Shown one piece after another: positions 1 to 5,398 of a DNA stretch of 5,398 nt. The notes below the pieces were generated by a model. That model did no database searches. It saw only the letters and a program-made list of their open reading frames with translations, and was not told the origin of the DNA. The position numbers were made by a program, and so were the translations under genes. This stretch comes from Methylorubrum extorquens. GTDB taxonomy: Bacteria; Pseudomonadota; Alphaproteobacteria; Rhizobiales; Beijerinckiaceae. Each line of letters begins with the position of its first letter. Position 1 is the first letter of the stretch. The stretch covers positions 1-5,398 of the forward strand of contig JAEUAC010000406.1 in the NCBI GenBank assembly GCA_019695455.1, given 5' to 3'.

Positions 1-996
1 GAACGGGGACGCTTCCTCGCGCCGCCGATGGTAGCGTCCGTGAAGCGGGCGGTGGCCGATGGGGAGCAGGCGCTGCTCTTCCTCAACCGCCGCGGCTATG
101 CCCCGCTGACGCTCTGCAGCGCCTGCGGCCACCGCTACCAGTGCCGGAACTGCTCGACCTGGCTGGTGGAGCACCGTTTCCGCAAGGCGCTGGTCTGCCA
201 CCATTGCGGCTACACCGAGCGCAAGCCCGAGGCCTGCGTCGAATGCGGGGCCTTCGACCACCTCACCCCCTGCGGTCCCGGCGTGGAGCGCATCGCCGAG
301 GAGGTCGCGACGCTGTTTCCCGACGCGCGCCGCATCGTGCTCTCCTCCGACTTCCCCGGCGGCACGGAACGGCTGCGGCGGGAGCTCGCGTCCGTCGCCG
401 CCGGCGAGGCCGACATCGTGGTCGGGACGCAGCTCGTCGCCAAGGGCCACAACTTCCCCAACATGACGCTGGTCGGCGTGCTGGACGCCGATATCGGCCT
501 CACGTCCGGCGATCCGCGCGCGTCGGAGCGCACCTTCCAGCTCCTGCAGCAGGTGACGGGCCGGGCCGGCCGCGGCGCCAAGGCGGGCCGCGCGCTGGTC
601 CAGACCTGGCAGCCGGAGCATCCCGTGATCGCGGCCCTGCTGTCCGGCGACGCGGAGCGGTTCTACGCGGAGGAGACCGCCGCCCGGGAGGCCGCCGGCC
701 TGCCGCCCTTCGGCCGGCTCGCGGCGCTCGTCGTGTCCGCGACCGACCGGGCCGCCGCCGAGGCGCATGGCCGCGCCCTCGCCCGCGCCTCCGATCCGCC
801 GCCCGGCGTGCAGGTACTCGGCCCGGCCGAGGCCCCCCTGGCCCTGATCCGCGGCCGCTACCGCTTCCGCCTCCTGGTGAAGACGGCGCGCGACGTGAAC
901 ATCCAGGCCTATCTGCGCGCCTGGATCGCCCGCACGGACAAGCCCCGCGGGTCGGTCCGCGTCGCCGTCGACGTGGATCCGATGAGCTTCCTGTGA
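1..996 (+). CDS. priA: Primosomal protein N' (replication restart helicase PriA), 3' part only
   Basis: PriA is a superfamily 2 DNA helicase that recognises stalled or broken replication forks and starts reloading of the replicative helicase. The reading frame is open from base 1 (visible start E-R-G-R-F-L-A-P-P), so the N-terminal DNA-binding domain and the Walker A and B helicase motifs lie upstream. The ATG at 28 is internal. In the 331 visible residues come the helicase segment LFLNRRGY, then four CxxC pairs (CSAC, CRNC, CHHC, CVEC; bases 115-246) matching the two PriA zinc sites. Motif V begins GTQLVAKGHNFPN at visible residue 142, and motif VI is QVTGRAGRG at 184-192. The C-terminal domain ends VDVDPMSFL, a typical PriA end, with TGA at 994-996. 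All eight zinc cysteines are present and nothing suggests a broken gene. It converges on the small minus-strand gene, leaving 31 bases between stops. Identification is secure. Confidence 0.96.
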   Translation, partial: ERGRFLAPPMVASVKRAVADGEQALLFLNRRGYAPLTLCSACGHRYQCRNCSTWLVEHRFRKALVCHHCGYTERKPEACVECGAFDHLTPCGPGVERIAEEVATLFPDARRIVLSSDFPGGTERLRRELASVAAGEADIVVGTQLVAKGHNFPNMTLVGVLDADIGLTSGDPRASERTFQLLQQVTGRAGRGAKAGRALVQTWQPEHPVIAALLSGDAERFYAEETAAREAAGLPPFGRLAALVVSATDRAAAEAHGRALARASDPPPGVQVLGPAEAPLALIRGRYRFRLLVKTARDVNIQAYLRAWIARTDKPRGSVRVAVDVDPMSFL

Positions 997-1022
997 GGCG
1001 ATCGCCCGCGTGGGACGTCGCC

Positions 1023-1046
1023 CCGCCTCACCCGTCGCCGAGGCGG
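1023..1046. terminator. Weak candidate stem-loop at the convergent priA / small-gene 3' ends
   Basis: A 7-bp inverted repeat, CCGCCTC (1023-1029) and GAGGCGG (1040-1046), has a 10-base loop. It sits 26 bases after the priA stop and overlaps the last codons of the convergent minus-strand gene. A separate perfect palindrome, GGCGATCGCC, occupies 997-1006 directly after the priA stop. Neither is followed by a T-run, so this is not a classical intrinsic terminator. The position between convergent genes is where a bidirectional terminator would be expected, but GC-rich DNA gives such stems easily by chance. Confidence 0.2.
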
Positions 1047-1411
1047 ATCTGGCAGGGGCGCGGCCTGCCGCCCTTGGTCGGGGTCTGCGCGCCGGCGAGC
1101 ACGCCGCCCCGGCCCGTGATCTCGCCCGTGTAGCGGGCCGCGTAGCTGCCGGCGGCCGAGCCCGACAGCGTCAGGACCCGGCCGGCGAGGCGCCCCGTTC
1201 CCACCTCCGTCGGCCCGGCGCCGACCTTGACCCGGTAGGAGGCCCGGCCGTCGGGCCCGAGCTCGACCGGGAAGGTCGCGCGCTCGCGACCGCCGCTCCC
1301 GACCGCGTCGCACACGATGGCGGCCGGGAAGACGCCCTGCGCCTGGGCGAGGGCCGGCGGCGCCGCGGCCGACAGGGAGACGGCCGCGAGGAAGGCGAGG
1401 GGATGGCGCAT
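1028..1411 (-). CDS. Small secreted or periplasmic protein of unknown function
   Basis: I do not recognise a named family. The 127-residue product starts MRHPLAFLAAVSLSAAA and has a clear Sec signal peptide: a basic start, a hydrophobic stretch at about residues 4-17, and a P-P-A-L-A/Q-A signal peptidase I site near residue 22. The mature part of about 105 residues has exactly two cysteines, C34 (AIVCDAV) and C120 (RPCQIRL, eight residues from the end), which could form one disulfide bridge. It is rich in Gly, Thr and Val in alternating patterns (SYRVKVG, YTGEITGRGGVLAG), suggesting a small beta-sheet fold. The ATG at 1411 is preferred over an in-frame one at 1447 because the longer form adds MTPERGRLNGRA ahead of the signal peptide. 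No good ribosome site is visible before it. The gene is convergent with priA and divergent from atpH. It is preferred over the overlapping plus-strand frame, which gives an Arg/Ala-rich translation without domain character. Confidence 0.7.
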   Translation of the reverse strand: MRHPLAFLAAVSLSAAAPPALAQAQGVFPAAIVCDAVGSGGRERATFPVELGPDGRASYRVKVGAGPTEVGTGRLAGRVLTLSGSAAGSYAARYTGEITGRGGVLAGAQTPTKGGRPRPCQIRLGDG

Positions 1412-1475
1412 GGCTCGACCATTAAGCCTGCCGCGCTCCGGTGTCATGACCGACGTCGTGCGGGGGCTCGGCGCC

Positions 1476-1504
1476 TTGCGGGTGGAGCCGCGGCCATGCT
1501 AGGG
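1476..1504 (+). promoter_or_regulatory. Weak sigma70-like promoter candidate for the atp operon
   Basis: TTGCGG (1476-1481) is followed after 17 bases by CTAGGG (1499-1504). The -35 half is acceptable for an alphaproteobacterial housekeeping promoter; the -10 half is poor. An operon start must lie somewhere in 1412-1619, because the upstream gene points the other way. This is the best spacing I found, but it is a weak match. The start site it predicts, near 1511, would place the UUCG hairpin at the very 5' end of the transcript. Confidence 0.2.
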
Positions 1505-1516
1505 CCAAGCACGGTC

Positions 1517-1540
1517 GCGGGACGCTCCTTCGGGAGCCGC
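1517..1540 (+). promoter_or_regulatory. C(UUCG)G tetraloop hairpin in the presumed atpH leader
   Basis: GCTCC (1524-1528), loop TTCG (1529-1532) and GGAGC (1533-1537) form a perfect 5-bp stem closed by C-G around UUCG, the exceptionally stable tetraloop class. Three more pairs (GCG 1517-1519 with CGC 1538-1540) extend it across a 4-base bulge. It lies 80 bases before the atpH start with no T-run, so it does not look like an intrinsic terminator. A role in transcript stability or leader structure is inference. If transcription starts downstream of it, it would not be in the RNA. Confidence 0.4.
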
Positions 1541-1611
1541 GGGCCGACGCATTCTCATGACCTGACGGGCTCGACCACGCCGCTCCGGCCGGTGGTGAAC
1601 CTTCGCAGACG

Positions 1612-1625
1612 GGTGGCAGGTGGCA
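1612..1625 (+). repeat. Tandem 7-bp duplication spanning the atpH start
   Basis: GGTGGCA occurs twice head to tail (1612-1618 and 1619-1625), followed by a related GGAACA/GGAAC. The second copy holds the GTG used as the atpH start (1620). The first copy holds an identical GTG at 1613, which is in another frame. The repeat also occupies the space where a Shine-Dalgarno sequence would be expected, leaving only weak GGGTGG or GGTGG matches. Confidence 0.6.
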
Positions 1626-2191
1626 GGAACAGGAACCGTTGACGGACCGGGCGTATCCGGTGTCGCCGGGCGCTACGCTTCGGCCTTGTTCGAGCTGGCC
1701 CAGGAGGCGAACAGCCTCGACGCCGTCGCGAACGACCTCGCAACGTTCGACCGGATGATCGCCGAGAGCCCGGACCTCGCGCGGCTCGTGAAGAGCCCGG
1801 TCTTCACGGCCGAGGAGCAGGTCGCGGCCGTGACGGCCCTTCTCGCGAAGGCGGGGATCGGCGGCCTCGCCGCGAACCTCGTCCGGCTCGTCGCCCAGAA
1901 GCGGCGCCTCTTCGTGCTGCCCGAGATGATCCGGGGCTACCGGGACCTCGTGGCGCGCTCGCGCGGCATCGTGGCGGCGACCGTCACGGTCGCCGAGGCG
2001 CCCTCGCCCAAGATTCTCGACGACATCAAGGCCGCGATCCGCGACATGGCGGGCTCGGACGTGGATGTCGGCGTGAAGGTGGACCCGTCCCTGATCGGCG
2101 GCCTGGTCGTGAAGATCGGCTCCCGGATGGTCGACGCGTCGCTCAAGACGAAACTGAACCAGATACGCATCGCTATGAAAGAGGCCCGGTA

Positions 2192-2192
<1 letters not shown>
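1620..2192 (+). CDS. atpH: F1Fo ATP synthase subunit delta
   Basis: The delta subunit (OSCP homologue) sits on top of the F1 hexamer and ties it to the b-subunit peripheral stalk, holding the stator still during rotation. The 190-residue product is close to the usual 175-190. The N-terminal helical domain opens with the conserved GRYASALFELAQE (about residues 17-29). The C-terminal domain carries the delta signature IGGLVVKIGSRMVDAS (159-174), followed by LKTKLNQI. The start is taken as GTG at 1620. An in-frame TGA at 1596-1598 rules out a start further upstream, and no later start keeps the conserved N-terminal helix at normal length. The ribosome site is poor. The stop overlaps the atpA start by one base (TAATG), so atpA translation is probably coupled. 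It is the first gene of the F1 operon, after a 208-base region shared with a divergent gene. Function is secure; the exact start is fairly so. Confidence 0.95.
2178..2184 (+). promoter_or_regulatory. Ribosome binding site of atpA inside the end of atpH
   Basis: AAAGAGG ends 7 bases before the atpA ATG at 2192 and lies within the last codons of atpH. With the TAATG stop/start overlap it fixes the atpA start and suggests coupled translation. Confidence 0.6.
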
Positions 2193-3721
<1,529 letters not shown>

Positions 3722-3726
3722 CCACG

Positions 3727-3817
3727 CCGTCATGGCCGGGCTCGTCCCGGCCATCCATGAACGCCCGGAGCGACGCGTCGGCGACGCGACAAGCCGGGCC
3801 TCGCCCGGGCATGACGG
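3727..3817. repeat. REP-like palindromic repeat of Rhizobiales type between atpA and atpG
   Basis: The element is bounded by imperfect 15-bp inverted ends: 3727-3741 against 3803-3817, with 14 of 15 positions complementary and the outer CCGTCATG/CATGACGG perfect. The left arm holds a hairpin, ATGGCCGGG (3732-3740), loop CTCGT, CCCGGCCAT (3746-3754). The right arm holds CCGGGC (3794-3799), loop CTC, GCCCGG (3803-3808). Between them lie CGACGCGTCG (3771-3780), a perfect palindrome, and CGCGTCG/CGACGCG around base 3781. The reverse strand of the left arm reads MAGTSPAMT from 3754, and the forward strand of the right arm reads PRPGMTG. From general knowledge these peptides are hallmarks of a dispersed repeat in Bradyrhizobium, Methylobacterium and relatives that is often miscalled as coding. 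The element starts 5 bases after the atpA stop and ends 20 before atpG. Copy number elsewhere cannot be seen from here. Confidence 0.75.
3732..3754 (+). promoter_or_regulatory. Strong GC-rich hairpin just after the atpA stop
   Basis: This perfect 9-bp stem with a 5-base loop is the left arm of the palindromic repeat and begins 11 bases after the atpA stop. In RNA it should be very stable. The sequence after it has no T-run, so full intrinsic termination is unlikely. By analogy with REP elements in other bacteria it could block 3' exonucleases or partly attenuate transcription, lowering gamma output relative to alpha. That role is inference. Confidence 0.45.
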
Positions 3818-3820
3818 GCT

Positions 3821-3830
3821 AGAAGGCAGG
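3821..3830 (+). promoter_or_regulatory. Ribosome binding region of atpG
   Basis: AGAAGGCAGG offers two purine-rich matches, AGAAGG (11 bases before the ATG) and AGG at 3828-3830 (7 bases before it). A further GAGG touches the ATG and is too close to work. The region lies directly outside the palindromic repeat, so the element has left the atpG ribosome site intact. Confidence 0.5.
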
Positions 3831-3837
3831 GCCGAGG

Positions 3838-4713
3838 ATGCCGTCGCTCAAGGATCTCCGTAACCGCATCGCCTCCGTGAAGGCGACGCAGAAGATCACC
3901 AAGGCCATGCAGATGGTCGCGGCCGCGAAGCTGCGCCGCGCGCAGACCGCCGCCGAGGCCGCCCGCCCCTTCGCGGAGCGGATGACGGCCGTGATGGCGA
4001 ACCTGTCCGGCGGGCTGGTGGTCGGGCCCGACACGCCGCGGCTGCTAGCCGGGACGGGCCGGGACGCGGTCCACCTCCTCGTCGTCTGCACGGCCGAGCG
4101 CGGCCTGTGCGGCGCGTTCAACTCCTCCATCGCGCGCCTCGCGCGCGACCACGCCGTTCGCCTCATGAACGAGGGCAAGACGGTCAAGATCCTCTGCGTC
4201 GGCAAGAAGGGCCACGACGTCCTGCGCCGGCAGTTCGAGCGCCAGATCATCGAGCTGGTCGACTTCCGGTCCGTGAAGCAGATGAGCTACGAGCAGGCCG
4301 ACCTCGTCGCCGGCAAGGTGCTGACGCTGTTCGACGAGGGGCAGTTCGACGTCGCGACCGTGTTCTTCTCCCGGTTCCGCTCGGTCATCCAGCAGATCCC
4401 GACGGCCCAGCAGATCATCCCGGCCGAGATCGTGGCCGGCTCGGCCGGAGCGACGGACGCCGTCTACGAATACGAGCCCGACGAGGGCGAGATCCTCGCC
4501 GCGCTGCTGCCCCGCAACGTGACGGTGCAGATCTTCCGCGCTCTCCTCGAGAACGCGGCCTCCGAGCAGGGTGCCCGCATGTCCGCCATGGACAACGCCA
4601 CCCGGAACGCCGGCGACATGATCAAGAAGCAGACGCAGACCTACAACAGGTCGCGTCAGGCCATGATCACGAAGGAACTCATCGAAATCATCTCGGGCGC
4701 CGAGGCGCTCTGA
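3838..4713 (+). CDS. atpG: F1Fo ATP synthase subunit gamma
   Basis: Gamma is the central rotor shaft: its N- and C-terminal helices form the coiled coil inside the alpha/beta hexamer, and its globular part contacts epsilon and the c-ring. The 291 residues match the bacterial length of 285-295. The N-terminal helix contains QKITKAMQMVAAAKLRRAQ, where M24 corresponds to the Met23 position studied in E. coli coupling mutants. The C-terminal helix is TYNRSRQAMITKELIEIISG (268-287) followed by AEAL. It fits the gamma signature (I-T-x-E, acidic residue, G-A). CTAERGLCGAFN marks the start of the Rossmann-like globular domain. I see no chloroplast-type redox cysteine insertion. The ATG at 3838 gives the canonical MPSLKDLRNRI start. 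It follows atpA after an unusually long 116-base gap with a palindromic repeat and precedes atpD by 18 bases. Identification is secure. Confidence 0.97.
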   Translation: MPSLKDLRNRIASVKATQKITKAMQMVAAAKLRRAQTAAEAARPFAERMTAVMANLSGGLVVGPDTPRLLAGTGRDAVHLLVVCTAERGLCGAFNSSIARLARDHAVRLMNEGKTVKILCVGKKGHDVLRRQFERQIIELVDFRSVKQMSYEQADLVAGKVLTLFDEGQFDVATVFFSRFRSVIQQIPTAQQIIPAEIVAGSAGATDAVYEYEPDEGEILAALLPRNVTVQIFRALLENAASEQGARMSAMDNATRNAGDMIKKQTQTYNRSRQAMITKELIEIISGAEAL

Positions 4714-4717
4714 CCGC

Positions 4718-4723
4718 AAAGGG
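4718..4723 (+). promoter_or_regulatory. Ribosome binding site of atpD
   Basis: AAAGGG ends 8 bases before the atpD ATG at 4732, in the 18-base gap after the atpG stop. It is the clearest Shine-Dalgarno match in the window, suiting a subunit needed in three copies, and it supports the start that gives an N-terminal extension. Confidence 0.65.
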
Positions 4724-4731
4724 ATAGACAG

Positions 4732-5398
4732 ATGTCAGCCGCGCTCGCCACCCCTCCCGCCCGCGTCGCCACGGGCCACATCACGCAGGTCATCGGCGCC
4801 GTCGTCGACGTCCGGTTCGACGGCCACCTGCCCGAGATCCTGAACGCGCTCGAGACCCAGAACCAGGGCGGCCGCCTCGTCCTCGAAGTGGCCCAGCAGC
4901 TCGGCGAATCCACCGTCCGCTGCATCGCCATGGACACGTCCGAAGGCCTCGTCCGCGGCCAGCCGGTCACGGACACGGGCGCGCCGATCCGCGTGCCCAC
5001 CGGCCTCGGCACGCTCGGCCGCATCATGAACGTCATCGGCGAGCCCGTGGACGAGGCGGGCCCGATCCCGACCACCGGCCTGCGCGCCATCCACCAGCCC
5101 GCGCCCTCCTACGCCGAGCAGGCGACCGAGGCCGAGATCCTGGTCACGGGCATCAAGGTCGTCGACCTCCTGGCGCCCTACGCGAAGGGTGGCAAGATCG
5201 GCCTCTTCGGCGGCGCCGGCGTCGGCAAGACCGTGCTGATCATGGAGCTCATCAACAACGTCGCCAAGGCGCACGGCGGGTATTCGGTGTTCGCCGGCGT
5301 CGGCGAGCGGACCCGCGAGGGCAACGACCTCTATCACGAGATGATCGAGTCCGGCGTGAACAAGCACGGCGGCGGCGAGGGCTCCAAGTGCGCCCTGG
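4732..5398 (+). CDS. atpD: F1Fo ATP synthase subunit beta (catalytic), 5' part only
   Basis: Beta carries the three catalytic sites that make ATP from ADP and phosphate. The frame is open to the window edge, giving 222 complete codons of an expected 475 or so. The product starts MSAALATPPARVATGHITQV. Its first dozen or so residues extend beyond the E. coli N-terminus, as is common in Rhizobiales. The beta-barrel domain holds VIGAVVDVRFDGHLPEILNA. The nucleotide domain has the P-loop GGAGVGKT (160-167) with K166 and T167. GERTREGNDLYHEM follows, with E192 as the catalytic glutamate (bovine E188) and R193 beside it. The DELSEED region and the C-terminal helices are out of view. The ATG at 4732 is supported by a good ribosome site. 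The gene follows atpG closely in the same operon. It was open at the window end and has no stop to report. Identification is secure. Confidence 0.97.
   Translation, partial: MSAALATPPARVATGHITQVIGAVVDVRFDGHLPEILNALETQNQGGRLVLEVAQQLGESTVRCIAMDTSEGLVRGQPVTDTGAPIRVPTGLGTLGRIMNVIGEPVDEAGPIPTTGLRAIHQPAPSYAEQATEAEILVTGIKVVDLLAPYAKGGKIGLFGGAGVGKTVLIMELINNVAKAHGGYSVFAGVGERTREGNDLYHEMIESGVNKHGGGEGSKCAL

Noticed and set aside
141..1133. A 330-codon plus-strand frame overlapping priA in another frame
   Set aside because: priA motifs in frame 1 are unambiguous, and the alternative is a run of Arg, Pro and Gly typical of a frame-shifted GC-rich gene.
1171..1422. A start at 1422 (minus) overlapping the small gene's start
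   Set aside because: It is in a different frame, giving a Ser/Pro/Arg-rich translation without a signal peptide or conserved look.
1444..1562. Direct repeat TCATGACC at 1444-1451 and 1555-1562 as a possible operator pair
   Set aside because: The copies are 8 bases long and 111 bases apart, and the core TCATGA is a common palindrome. Chance is sufficient and nothing else supports a regulator site.
1010..1642. A 210-codon plus-strand frame opposite the small secreted gene and running into atpH
   Set aside because: The translation is dominated by Arg, Ala and Gly without motifs and it overlaps the atpH start. The opposing frame has a clean signal peptide and sensible composition.
4045..4719. 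A 224-codon minus-strand frame opposite atpG, and a similar 210-codon one opposite atpD (4735-5367)
   Set aside because: Both are shadows of certain genes, caused by high GC at third codon positions, with Leu/Asp/Arg/Gly-rich translations.

Overview
This window is a high-GC (roughly 70 percent by eye) piece of chromosome from an alphaproteobacterium. The proteins look like those of Hyphomicrobiales (Rhizobiales), probably Methylobacteriaceae. The reasons are the order priA / small gene / atpHAGD, the F1 genes running without membrane-sector (Fo) genes, the wording of the alpha and beta subunits, and a palindromic repeat whose translations contain the 'MAGTSPAMT' peptide often mis-annotated as protein in Rhizobiales genomes. 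The genus is an inference, not a demonstration.

Layout. Bases 1-996 (+) are the 3' part of priA, the primosomal helicase that restarts stalled replication forks. A convergent small gene at 1028-1411 (-) encodes a 127-residue secreted or periplasmic protein of unknown function. The 208 bases at 1412-1619 lie between that gene and the divergent ATP synthase operon. They must hold the signals for both; I see a C(UUCG)G hairpin and only a weak promoter candidate. The F1 operon follows on the + strand: atpH (delta, 1620-2192), atpA (alpha, 2192-3721), atpG (gamma, 3838-4713) and atpD (beta, 4732 to the window edge, truncated). atpC (epsilon) would be expected just beyond the window.

How it works together. 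Alpha and beta form the catalytic hexamer, gamma is the rotating shaft, and delta joins the hexamer to the peripheral stalk of Fo. The diagnostic residues are intact in what is visible: P-loops in alpha and beta, the alpha arginine finger, the beta catalytic glutamate and the terminal helices of gamma. Alphaproteobacteria usually encode Fo elsewhere, which fits the absence of atpB/E/F here.

The region is mostly ordinary housekeeping DNA and I found no convincing new system. The best item for a second look is a palindromic element of about 91 bp (3727-3817) between atpA and atpG, inside an otherwise tightly packed operon. Secondary items are the unusual atpH start (GTG inside a 7-bp tandem duplication with a poor ribosome site), the stable leader hairpin, and the uncharacterised secreted gene that shares the atp control region.
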